Below are positions 26,650 through 34,062 of a stretch of 58,508 nt of DNA, in pieces. The notes below the pieces were generated by a model. The model saw nothing but the letters and a program-made list of their open reading frames with translations. It was not told the origin of the DNA and ran no database searches. The DNA comes from Lachnospiraceae bacterium (lineage in GTDB: Bacteria; Bacillota; Clostridia; Lachnospirales; Lachnospiraceae), in assembly GCA_910574865.1 (NCBI GenBank), contig CAJTDN010000020.1, positions 1-58,508 on the forward strand, given 5' to 3'. A program made the translations under genes and the position numbers. Position 1 is the stretch's first letter. Each line of letters opens with the position of its first letter.

Positions 26650-27501
26650 TTACGAGTTCTGGATAATGGAAAGCTGCATGGAACCTAAAAATTCCCGTAT
26701 CAGGTGTTTCGTGCGTTCGGGTGATTGGTAGGGCTTGCAGAACGAGAAGTCTTGTGACAAATCGTCAATATCTTCCATGGCGTTTTTCACTTCCACCATG
26801 GTCTGCATGGGAATCTCCGTGGCCGCCACATAATCCATTTGCAACGGGTTTATCCTATGGTTTTGTATCGCATAATTTACCCGGTTTTTACATTTGCATT
26901 TGCCGCCGCCGTATTCGCCGCAATACTGTCCAAGAAAGTCCGCCATTTTTTTGCGTGTTCGGGAAAGGCGCTGGCGATACGCTTCCGGGGTCATGTTCAA
27001 AATGTCCCCCGCGACGCGGCTGTCAATCTTGAACATGGTGCCCAATATGAAAATACACCTGCTCTCTGCGTCAAGGCATTGAAGCATCACGTTGGTACAG
27101 GACATTTTCAGTTCCTCAGCCAATATGTCCTTTTCCACGTTCTGCGTCAAGTCGGGCACGTCCTGTATTTTTCCGTTTTCAATATCATCCCCATAATATT
27201 CAAAACTTAACGGGTGGTGGGCGAACATATGCTTCTTGTAATTTTTCAGGTGATTGGCCGCGATGCTGAAAACCCATGTCGTAAAGGAACTGTCACCCCT
27301 GAAAGAGGACAGGTGCGTAATCATCTTCAACAAGATGTCCTGCGTGGCATCCTCCGCGTCGGCGAACGTGCCAAGCATGCGCAGGGATAAATTGAATACG
27401 ATGTCCTGCACGCTTGTAACAAGCGTTTCAAGGGATTCCTTGTCCCCGGCCGTGGCTTTGTCAATCAAAGCCCGCAATTCTTCATTCGTTTTTTTGTCCA
27501 T
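26650..27501 (-). CDS. ECF-type RNA polymerase sigma factor with Cys-rich C-terminal extension
   Basis: A 283-residue sigma factor. Region 2 is at about residues 28-95 (VFNLSLRMLGTFADAEDATQDILLKM, then FTTWVFSIAANHLKNYKK). Region 4 is at about 135-190 (MSCTNVMLQCLDAESRCIFIL, TPEAYRQRLSRTRKKM). The protein runs about 100 residues beyond a normal ECF factor. The extension opens with CGEYGGGKCKCKNR, three cysteines that could bind metal, then a helical tail. No anti-sigma gene adjoins, so the extension may do the control itself; that is inference. The start follows TAGGAGG, and an ECF-like promoter lies upstream. Confidence 0.88.
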   Translation of the reverse strand: MDKKTNEELRALIDKATAGDKESLETLVTSVQDIVFNLSLRMLGTFADAEDATQDILLKMITHLSSFRGDSSFTTWVFSIAANHLKNYKKHMFAHHPLSFEYYGDDIENGKIQDVPDLTQNVEKDILAEELKMSCTNVMLQCLDAESRCIFILGTMFKIDSRVAGDILNMTPEAYRQRLSRTRKKMADFLGQYCGEYGGGKCKCKNRVNYAIQNHRINPLQMDYVAATEIPMQTMVEVKNAMEDIDDLSQDFSFCKPYQSPERTKHLIREFLGSMQLSIIQNS

Positions 27502-27571
27502 AGATTTATACCTCCTACTTAATTAGACAACGTTTCCTTGTCTGTGTGACAGAAAATAATCAATGCATTTT

Positions 27572-27599
27572 TATTCGGAAACCGTGCTTCTTTGTTTCC
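27572..27599 (-). promoter_or_regulatory. Candidate ECF-type promoter of the sigma factor operon
   Basis: On the minus strand GGAAAC (27599-27594), 16-bp spacer, CGAATA (27577-27572). The AAC core of the -35 and the CGnnTA-like -10 fit ECF sigma promoters, suggesting autoregulation. The match was found by eye only. Confidence 0.45.
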
Positions 27600-27889
27600 T
27601 GGTACCATTATTTTTCTTGCGGTTATTTGATGATAACATACCCGTTGTCGAAAGCCAATAGGATTATTATGTTTTTCGGCTGAATGCCGCGAAGTGTCCG
27701 TTTATAAGTAAAATCGGCCGGGAATATTTCGTATTGGGATGGAAAATTTCGTAATACGCAATATGACAATCAAGGTCGTATCCGCCGTCACATGGCGGAC
27801 GGCAAACCACACTACGGCGGGAACAAGGAAAAGGCGGACGGGCAGCGGCAATTTTTCCATTATGCCTGTTTTGGCGGGCGAGGCGGTGC
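27600..27889. other. Intergenic stretch without recognised gene
   Basis: The gap between the sigma factor and the esterase remnant. The plus strand has short open frames but none with a ribosome-binding site and recognisable protein. The small inverted repeat GCCGTC...GACGGC-like sequence near 27780-27800 is the only structure seen. It probably contains decayed upstream parts of the esterase remnant. Confidence 0.4.
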
Positions 27890-28255
27890 GTGGAAGAAAT
27901 TTTCCGTTATCATGTGAAGCCTGACTTGAAATGCGTTTTGGAAAATGTTGGAGGGGACGGCACGCCGCGCCTCTACTATACGGTCCCGCCCACGTTTTTG
28001 TGGCATACGTTCGAGGACCAGATTGTTCCGGTGGAAAACAGCCTTTTGTTCGCCGTTGCCCTGCGAAAGAAGCGGGTTCCCTTTGAACTGCATGTTTATT
28101 CGGATGGCGTCCACGGACTGGCCCTGGCAAATGACCTGACCATGGACGCGGGCGGCGGGGGCGTCTGTAAAAGCTGTGAGGGGTGGCTCGCATTGGCCTT
28201 CGCCTGGCTTCGCCGCCCGGTCAAGGCCTATGTCAAGCGGGATGATTTTCCTTGA
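27890..28255 (+). pseudogene. Remnant of an acetyl-esterase-like alpha/beta hydrolase (C-terminal part)
   Basis: About 120 codons match the C-terminal third of esterases of the BD-FAE/acetyl-xylan group: PPTFLWHTFEDQIVPVENSLL with the Asp region, VPFELHVYSDGVHGLALA with the catalytic His, and LAFAWLRRP. The N-terminal two thirds, including the oxyanion loop and nucleophilic GxSxGG, are absent, and no credible start lies upstream, only a GTG in an unrelated context. Even the kept part has an unusual insert (NVGGDGTPRLYYT) before PPTFLWHT. I read it as a decayed gene. Confidence 0.75.
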
Positions 28256-28280
28256 CAAACCGATTGATTTATAGTAAACT
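28252..28280 (+). promoter_or_regulatory. Promoter of the alanine/glycine symporter gene
   Basis: TTGACA (28252-28257), 17-bp spacer, TAAACT (28275-28280). Predicted start of transcription near 28287, about 23 bases before the leader hairpin. Confidence 0.75.
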
Positions 28281-28309
28281 TTTCTTCCGTGGTATGACGT
28301 TGGGCGATG

Positions 28310-28340
28310 GGGCAAGAGTCGTAGGACTTTTGCCCTTTTT
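28310..28340 (+). terminator. Leader terminator/attenuator before the symporter gene
   Basis: GGGCAAGAGTC (28310-28320) pairs with GACTTTTGCCC (28325-28335) as an 11-bp stem with a GTAG loop, followed by five T. It lies between a good promoter and the symporter's AGGAGG, so it would end most transcripts early unless bypassed. Alternatively it terminates the old esterase transcript and the promoter is fortuitous. Confidence 0.7.
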
Positions 28341-28372
28341 CAGTGTTGTTTAGGAGGAAGGAGAGAGACGTT

Positions 28373-29800
28373 ATGTGGAAAATGATAAATGATGGCTTGC
28401 AGGTGGTTGACGATTTTGTCTGGGGCGTGCCGCTCATGGTGCTCATCCTGGCGGGCGGGCTGCTTTTGACCGTCCGCACGAAGGCGTTGCAGGTGAGGCG
28501 GCTTCCGCTGGCGCTTAAATGGATGGTGAAGAACGAGAAGGGCGGAGAGGGCGAGGTGAGTTCGTTCGGCGCACTGTGCACGGCGCTGTCCGCGACCATC
28601 GGGACGGGAAATATCGTCGGCGTGGCGACGGCGGTTTGTGCCGGCGGGCCGGGAGCGATTTTCTGGATGGTCGTGGCGGCCTTCTTCGGCATGGCGACCA
28701 AGTATTCGGAGGGCCTGCTGGCGGTGAAGTACCGCGTGATGGAGGCGGGGCACGCTCTTGGCGGACCGTTTTATTATATTGAACAAGGCATGGGCGAGAG
28801 GTTCGGGGGCAATTTTAAATGGCTGGCAAAATTATTCGCGTTTTTTGGCGTGTGCGCGGGCCTTTTAGGCATCGGGACCATTACGCAGGTGAACGGCATC
28901 ACGTCGGCGGCGCAGAATTTCTTTGACCCGGGTAATGCCAATACGGTGACGATTCCGGGAATCGGCACGTATTCCTGGGTGGTGGTCGCCGTGTCCGCGC
29001 TGGTGACGGTGTTCGTGGCGTTGGTTCTGATTGGCGGCATCAGGCGGATTTCCACCGTGGCGCAGGTCGTCGTGCCGTTCATGGCGGTAATTTATATCGT
29101 GTTCGCGTTGGTTTTGGTAATCGCGAACATCACCAAGGTTCCGGCCGCGCTTCTGACCATCGTGCAGGCGGCGTTCAGTCCGAAGGCGGTTACAGGCGGC
29201 ATCGTTGGCAGCATGCTGGTGGCGATGCAAAAAGGCGTGGCGCGCGGCATCTTTTCCAACGAGGCGGGCCTTGGCTCGGCTCCCATCGCGGCGGCCGCGG
29301 CACAGACGAAGGAGCCGGTCCGCCAGGGGCTGGTGTCGATGACCGGCACGTTTATTGACACGATTGTCATCTGCACGCTGACGGGCTTGTCCATCGTGAT
29401 TACCGGCGCGTGGCAGGTGGAGGGCCTGGAAGGCGTGGCCGTGACCAGCTACGCGTTTGAAAACGGGCTGCCGTTTCCAGCGAGGGTGTCCGCGCTCATT
29501 TTGATGCTGTGCCTGGTTTTCTTCGCGTTTACCACGATTCTCGGCTGGGATTATTATTCGGAGCGTTGCCTGGAGTACCTAAGCGGCGGCAGGATGGGCG
29601 TTGTCAAGGCATACCGCTGGCTTTACATTCTGGCGGTCTTTATCGGGCCGTACATGACGGTGGCCGCGGTATGGACCATCGCGGACATTTTTAACGGCCT
29701 GATGGCGCTGCCGAACATGATTGCGTTGTTCGCCCTAAGCGGCATCGTGGCGAAGGAGACGAAGGCCTTTTTCGAGGCCGGGAAGCACGAGGCGCCATGA
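28373..29800 (+). CDS. Alanine/glycine:cation symporter (AGCS family)
   Basis: A 475-residue secondary transporter, importing alanine or glycine with sodium or protons. The AGCS signatures are clear: SSFGALCTALSATIGTGNI near residue 65, GPGAIFWM, KGVARGIFSNEAGLGSAPI near 290, and TTILGWDYYSERCLEYL. Around eleven membrane helices are visible. The ATG at 28373 follows AGGAGGAAGGAGA. It is monocistronic with its own promoter and leader hairpin. A glycine riboswitch, common before this family, is not present: the leader is far too short. Confidence 0.95.
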   Translation: MWKMINDGLQVVDDFVWGVPLMVLILAGGLLLTVRTKALQVRRLPLALKWMVKNEKGGEGEVSSFGALCTALSATIGTGNIVGVATAVCAGGPGAIFWMVVAAFFGMATKYSEGLLAVKYRVMEAGHALGGPFYYIEQGMGERFGGNFKWLAKLFAFFGVCAGLLGIGTITQVNGITSAAQNFFDPGNANTVTIPGIGTYSWVVVAVSALVTVFVALVLIGGIRRISTVAQVVVPFMAVIYIVFALVLVIANITKVPAALLTIVQAAFSPKAVTGGIVGSMLVAMQKGVARGIFSNEAGLGSAPIAAAAAQTKEPVRQGLVSMTGTFIDTIVICTLTGLSIVITGAWQVEGLEGVAVTSYAFENGLPFPARVSALILMLCLVFFAFTTILGWDYYSERCLEYLSGGRMGVVKAYRWLYILAVFIGPYMTVAAVWTIADIFNGLMALPNMIALFALSGIVAKETKAFFEAGKHEAP

Positions 29801-29926
29801 TGGCGGCAAGGCCGGCGTGCCGGCGGGGACGGGGCACCCATGTGCTGTTGACTTCCAAATCGGAATCCCGCATGATTTCTTGAATGTCTTTTGGATTTTC
29901 TGGCAATACTTTGTTTGTACGGGCAA

Positions 29927-29953
29927 GGGGGAGCCGCCCTGGGCGGCCTCCCC
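29927..29953 (+). terminator. GC-rich hairpin between symporter and SASP genes
   Basis: GGGG-GA-GCCGCC (29927-29938) pairs with GGCGGC-CT-CCCC (29942-29953), followed by GGGTGTTTTGGG. It probably terminates the symporter transcript. The 126 bases before it hold no gene. A weak sporulation-sigma-like pair, GAATG with a CAATACT about 17 bases later (29882-29910), is only a possibility. Confidence 0.6.
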
Positions 29954-30010
29954 GGGTGTTTTGGGAAATTCAGGAAAATCAAAGAAATTTTAGAAAAGAG
30001 GGAATCCGAT

Positions 30011-30226
30011 ATGGCAGGAAAGAAGGAAAAACCGGTTGACTTGAAAAACCTGGAGCCGGAGGACAAGTTGAAATACGAGATTGCCGAGGAACTGGGACTT
30101 TTGGACCGCGTGCTGGCGGACGGGTGGCGTTCCTTGTCCTCGAAAGAGACCGGGCGGATTGGCGGTATGATGGCCCGCCGGAAGAAGGTACCTACGGCGG
30201 TTTCCGACAAAAATATAGAAAAATGA
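30011..30226 (+). CDS. Alpha/beta-type small acid-soluble spore protein
   Basis: A 71-residue protein with the SASP core: KLKYEIAEELGLLDRVLADG followed by WRSLSSKETGRIGGMMARR. These match the family's two conserved blocks, including the germination-protease site region in EIAE and the GxxGG segment. Such proteins coat spore DNA and protect it from UV and heat. The N-terminus (MAGKKEKPVDLKN) is lysine-rich and the tail short. The start follows AGAGGGA. It shows that the organism belongs to a sporulating lineage. Confidence 0.88.
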   Translation: MAGKKEKPVDLKNLEPEDKLKYEIAEELGLLDRVLADGWRSLSSKETGRIGGMMARRKKVPTAVSDKNIEK

Positions 30227-30235
30227 AGAAGATGG

Positions 30236-30264
30236 TTGAAAAAGAGCCGGACATCTGATACAAT
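30236..30264 (+). promoter_or_regulatory. Promoter of the WecG/TagA-like gene
   Basis: TTGAAA (30236-30241), 17-bp spacer, TACAAT (30259-30264), 35 bases before the chosen start codon at 30299. Confidence 0.6.
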
Positions 30265-30298
30265 TTCACCGGTGGGGTTTAGAAAACGGGTGGAACAA

Positions 30299-30973
30299 AT
30301 GGAAAATAAATTTACCGTTCTGGGAGTGGACTTTGACATGGCCACGGCCAGGGAGTTGTTTAAGCGGACCGTGGAGTACCTGCGGGGCGAGGCTCTTGGC
30401 ACGGTCGAGGCCGTTACGAAGGAGATGCTGATCCAGGGGCAGGAAGACGAGAAGTGGCAGGAGTGGATGTGCCAGATGGACTTGCTCGTGCCGCAGGACC
30501 AGGACATTTTTGAAGCGGCCGGCATCACGGACGGCGGTGTGGCGAGGGACGTGCAGAACGGCACCTACTTCCGCCTGCTTTTGAAATATTTGGAAAAGCA
30601 TGAATGCCGCGTCTTTCTGTTGGCGGATGACGAAGAAGAGATGGCGTGCTTACAAGACGGGTTGCGCCGGTGTGGTTGTGCCTTGTCCATTTGCGGACAA
30701 GCGGTTCTTCCTGCGGAAAGCGGCCAGGAGGAAAAGGTGGTCAATGAAATCAACGGGGCGCTACCCGTCTGCGTCTTGTCCACGCTGTCTTGTCCGTGGC
30801 AGGAAAAGTTCATCGTCCATTTCAAGCCGCTCGTGAACAGCAAGCTATGGTTTGGCTGCCGGGCTTGTTTTGAATCCGGGGAAGCGTCGGGAGAGAACGG
30901 CGGGAGGTTGCATCGTTTTTTTACAAAGAGGCTGTTCCGCTATCTTGTCGGAAGGGAAAAGGAGAGTGAATAA
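30299..30973 (+). CDS. WecG/TagA/CpsF-like glycosyltransferase
   Basis: A 224-residue protein resembling the WecG/TagA family, which transfers N-acetylmannosamine(-uronic acid) onto lipid-linked GlcNAc in teichoic acid or polysaccharide synthesis. Matching segments are VLGVDFDMATARELF at the N-terminus, LLVPQDQDIFEAAGI, and KYLEKHECRVFLLADDEEEM, where the family has its VFLLGG strand. The glycine-rich motif is replaced by ADDEE and the end is shortened, so catalysis is uncertain. The start at 30299 was chosen because the TTG at 30236 lies in the -35 box. No polysaccharide genes adjoin it. Confidence 0.65.
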   Translation: MENKFTVLGVDFDMATARELFKRTVEYLRGEALGTVEAVTKEMLIQGQEDEKWQEWMCQMDLLVPQDQDIFEAAGITDGGVARDVQNGTYFRLLLKYLEKHECRVFLLADDEEEMACLQDGLRRCGCALSICGQAVLPAESGQEEKVVNEINGALPVCVLSTLSCPWQEKFIVHFKPLVNSKLWFGCRACFESGEASGENGGRLHRFFTKRLFRYLVGREKESE

Positions 30974-31038
30974 GCGTTATCCGTTACCGTTTATGGTGGC
31001 AAAATGGCGCAAAATCATAAAATTTTTGTGAAATATGT

Positions 31039-31081
31039 GAGGAAATGCATAAAAAAAGTGGATTTCCTCTTTATTTTTTTG
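31039..31081 (+). terminator. Rho-independent terminator after the WecG/TagA-like gene
   Basis: GAGGAAAT (31039-31046) pairs with ATTTCCTC (31062-31069), followed by TTTATTTTTTTT. The interval 31082-31165 upstream of the next gene is AT-rich and presumably holds its promoter, but I could not pick one with confidence. Confidence 0.75.
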
Positions 31082-31165
31082 TGGTTTTGCATTATATTAG
31101 ACATGTATGTTTATGATTGTACAGAAGACGGCACGGTCGAAGAAGGATAATTGGAGGACGCGGTA

Positions 31166-32257
31166 ATGATTACGAACCAGATACTACTAAGTACCATTGA
31201 AGGCCTGAAAGGGATTACCAAGACGGATTTCTGCGTGTTTGACACGGAGGGAAAGATGCTGGCCGGCACTTTTGACGATGGTCGCGGCCTGGAGGGCGCG
31301 GTCGTGGCGTTTGGTGAATCTCCCGCGGACAGCCGGACAATCCAGGGGCGACAGTTCTTTAAGATATTTGACGAGCAGCAATTGGAGTACGTGCTGGTGG
31401 CCGATGGCGAGGGCGAGGAAGCCTACATGGTCGGCAGGATGGCCGCGTTTCAGGTTTCCAGCCTGCTGGTGGCTTACAAGGAGCGTTTCGACAAGGACAA
31501 TTTCATTAAGAATCTATTACTGGACAACCTTCTTCTGGTGGACATTTATAACCGTGCCCAAAAATTACATATTGACACGGAGGTGAAACGTGTTATCTTT
31601 ATTATTGAAACGTCCCACGAGAAGGACAGCGTGTCACTTGACAACGTGAGAATCTTGCTCGGCGGGCGATCCAAGGATTTCGTGACGGCGGTGGACGAGC
31701 GAAACATCATCGTGGTGAAGGAACTGGCCGAGCGGGACGGGGCCCGCGAGCTGGAACGGATGGCCAGGGAGATGTACGCGCTCCTTCGGGAGGACATGCC
31801 GGGCGAGTCCGTCCACATCGCGTACGGCACGGTGGTGAACGACATCAAGGAGGTGTCCAAGTCCTACAAGGAAGCCAAGCTGGCGCTCGACGTCGGCAAG
31901 ATTTTCTTCGACGAGAAGGACATCGTGGCGTATAGCACGTTGGGAATCGGCCGCTTGATTTACCAGCTCCCGCTTCCGTTGTGCAAGATGTTCATCAAGG
32001 AGATTTTCGAGGGGAAGTCGCCGGACGAGTTTGACGAGGAGACGTTGACGACGATTAACAAGTTTTTCGAGAACAGCCTCAACGTGTCGGAAACGTCCCG
32101 GCAACTATACATTCACAGAAACACGCTGGTTTACCGGCTCGACAAGCTACAGAAGAGCACGGGGCTTGACTTGCGGGTCTTCGAGGACGCCATCACGTTC
32201 AAAATCGCGCTGATGGTCGTGAGGTACATGAAGTATATGGAGACTTTGGATTATTGA
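31166..32257 (+). CDS. CdaR/PucR-type transcriptional regulator
   Basis: A 363-residue activator-like protein. An N-terminal sensor-like region (about 1-115) is followed by the CdaR GGDEF-like domain (about 130-265; VKRVIFIIETSH, HIAYGTVVNDIKEVSKSYKEAKLAL). The PucR C-terminal helix-turn-helix (about 290-350; FFENSLNVSETSRQLYIHRN, TLVYRLDKLQKSTGLDLR) ends the protein. Relatives control sugar-diacid or purine catabolism, but here the next genes are ftsEX and ctpA, so the regulated target is unclear. The ATG at 31166 follows TTGGAGG; the TTG at 31151 is part of that site. Confidence 0.88.
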   Translation: MITNQILLSTIEGLKGITKTDFCVFDTEGKMLAGTFDDGRGLEGAVVAFGESPADSRTIQGRQFFKIFDEQQLEYVLVADGEGEEAYMVGRMAAFQVSSLLVAYKERFDKDNFIKNLLLDNLLLVDIYNRAQKLHIDTEVKRVIFIIETSHEKDSVSLDNVRILLGGRSKDFVTAVDERNIIVVKELAERDGARELERMAREMYALLREDMPGESVHIAYGTVVNDIKEVSKSYKEAKLALDVGKIFFDEKDIVAYSTLGIGRLIYQLPLPLCKMFIKEIFEGKSPDEFDEETLTTINKFFENSLNVSETSRQLYIHRNTLVYRLDKLQKSTGLDLRVFEDAITFKIALMVVRYMKYMETLDY

Positions 32258-32322
32258 CGGCCGGCAAGGGCAATGGTTTTATGGCATTACGTTTTGGGGG
32301 TAAATTAATTTAGGAGGTACTT

Positions 32323-33009
32323 ATGATTGAATTAAAGAACGTGAAGAAGGAGTATTCCAAGGGACATGCGGCCCTGAACGGGGTTTCCGTGAAGATTGAG
32401 AAGGGCGAGTTCGTGTTCATCGTGGGCGACAGCGGTTCGGGCAAATCCACGTTGATTAAGCTGATCATGAAGGAACTGAACCCGACGGAAGGATCCATCA
32501 TCGTCAACGGGCAGAACTTGAACCGGATGAAGCACCGCCATATCGCGAAGTACAGGCGGGGAATCGGGGTCGTGTTCCAGGACTTCCGCTTGCTGAAGGA
32601 CAGGAACATCTATGAGAATATCGCGTTTGCCCTGCGGGTTACCGAGACGCCGATGCGAGTCATCCGCAGGAAGGTTCCGGCCGCGCTTTCCCTGGTCGGG
32701 CTGGCGCAGAAGTACAAGTCCTTTCCCAGGGAACTTTCGGGAGGGGAGCAGCAGCGGGTGGCGATTGCCAGGGCCATCGTCAACGAGCCGGCAATCCTTT
32801 TGGCCGACGAGCCGACCGGTAACTTGGATCCGACGAACTCGTGGGAAATCATGAGTCTTTTGAAGGAGGCGAACGAGAGGGGGACGACCGTTTTGGTCGT
32901 GACGCACAACCAGGAAATCGTAAACGAGATGAACGAACGCGTAATCACGATGAAGCAGGGAGTCATCGTGAGCGATGAACAAAAAGGTGGGTATATAGAT
33001 GAGAATTAG
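32323..33009 (+). CDS. ftsE: Cell division ATP-binding protein FtsE
   Basis: A 228-residue ATPase with Walker A GDSGSGKST near residue 36, signature LSGGEQQR near 140, Walker B ILLADEPTGNLDP near 163, and the FtsE-typical RRGIGVVFQDFRLLKDR and N-terminal IELKNVKKEYSKG. FtsE drives FtsX to activate peptidoglycan hydrolases at division sites. The start follows TAGGAGG. The ftsX start overlaps its end by 11 bases. Confidence 0.95.
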   Translation: MIELKNVKKEYSKGHAALNGVSVKIEKGEFVFIVGDSGSGKSTLIKLIMKELNPTEGSIIVNGQNLNRMKHRHIAKYRRGIGVVFQDFRLLKDRNIYENIAFALRVTETPMRVIRRKVPAALSLVGLAQKYKSFPRELSGGEQQRVAIARAIVNEPAILLADEPTGNLDPTNSWEIMSLLKEANERGTTVLVVTHNQEIVNEMNERVITMKQGVIVSDEQKGGYIDEN

Positions 33010-33949
33010 TACATTGGGATACGTGGGTAAGCAAGGGGTTAAGAACATTGGCAAGAACAAGATGTTTTCCATGGCGTCAATCGCGACCATGGCGGCATGC
33101 ATTTTCCTTTTTGGGTTGTTCTTTTCGATATTGATGAATTTCCAGCACATCATCCAGATGGCGGAAGAGGGCGTGGCCATCACGGTCTTTTTCAATGACG
33201 ACGCGGACGACGCGCAAATCCAAAACATCAAGGAGCAGCTCATGGGGAGGGACGACGTGGGTGACGTCATTTACGTGTCGGCGGACGAGGCATGGGAGAA
33301 GTTCAAGGTCGAATACTTCGAGGGCAACCAGGACCTGGCGGAAGGATTCCGGGACAATCCGCTGGTGGGGTCGGACAACTACGAGGTTTACATGAAGATT
33401 AACGACGAGGAGCAGACAAACATTTTCACGAAGGGAAGGACGCTTTCCACCACGCAGAAGGAACTGGTGGATTTCGCGAGCGGCCTGGAGGGCGTGCGTA
33501 AGGTGAACAAGTCGGACGTCGTGGCAAACGTCCTCTCCAGCGTCAACACGTTGGTCGGCTACGTTTCGGCGGCCATCATCCTGATTTTGCTGGGCGTGAG
33601 CATTTTCCTCATCAGCAACACGGTCACGATGGGCATCACGGTGCGCCGGGAGGAAATCGCCATCATGAAATATATCGGGGCGAAGGACTTCATGGTCCGC
33701 TCGCCGTTCGTAATCGAGGGCTTGATCATGGGCCTGGTGGGAGCCATCCTTCCGCTGGTGCTGCTTTATTTCCTTTATGGGAAGGCAATCGAGTACATTA
33801 TGAGCAAGTTCAGCATTTTGAACAACATTATTGAATTTTTACCGGTGGTTGACGTATACCGTTATCTTTTGCCAATCGGGCTCGCGCTCGGGGTCGGCAT
33901 CGGTTTCGCGGGAAGTTATTTCACGGTGCGCAAGCATTTGAAAGTTTGA
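32999..33949 (+). CDS. ftsX: Cell division protein FtsX
   Basis: A 316-residue permease-like protein with four membrane helices: one at about residues 22-45, then a large extracellular loop (about 48-180), then three at roughly 182-205, 232-258 and 280-308. IGKNKMFSMASIATM and GITVRREEIAIMKYIGAKDFMVRSPF are characteristic. The extracellular loop contacts peptidoglycan hydrolases. It overlaps ftsE by 11 bases, so the two subunits are translated together. A terminator follows. Confidence 0.95.
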   Translation: MRISTLGYVGKQGVKNIGKNKMFSMASIATMAACIFLFGLFFSILMNFQHIIQMAEEGVAITVFFNDDADDAQIQNIKEQLMGRDDVGDVIYVSADEAWEKFKVEYFEGNQDLAEGFRDNPLVGSDNYEVYMKINDEEQTNIFTKGRTLSTTQKELVDFASGLEGVRKVNKSDVVANVLSSVNTLVGYVSAAIILILLGVSIFLISNTVTMGITVRREEIAIMKYIGAKDFMVRSPFVIEGLIMGLVGAILPLVLLYFLYGKAIEYIMSKFSILNNIIEFLPVVDVYRYLLPIGLALGVGIGFAGSYFTVRKHLKV

Positions 33950-33987
33950 CGTGACCGCGGGGGTATCGGGCAGTCACGGTTTGACAA

Positions 33988-34017
33988 CCTCGCCGCTTTA
34001 CGCGGCGGGGATTTTTA
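33988..34017 (+). terminator. Rho-independent terminator after ftsX
   Basis: CCTCGCCGC (33988-33996), loop TTTAC, GCGGCGGGG (34002-34010), then ATTTTTA. A nine-pair stem including one G-T pair. Confidence 0.8.
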
Positions 34018-34062
34018 TGAGAATGGCCGGGAACGGCTGAATATCAAGAAGGTGTGAAAACG

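Noticed and set aside
28287-28372. Glycine riboswitch before the AGCS symporter
   Set aside because: Such riboswitches are common before this family, but the leader is under 90 bases and lacks the aptamer sequence. Only a terminator hairpin is present.
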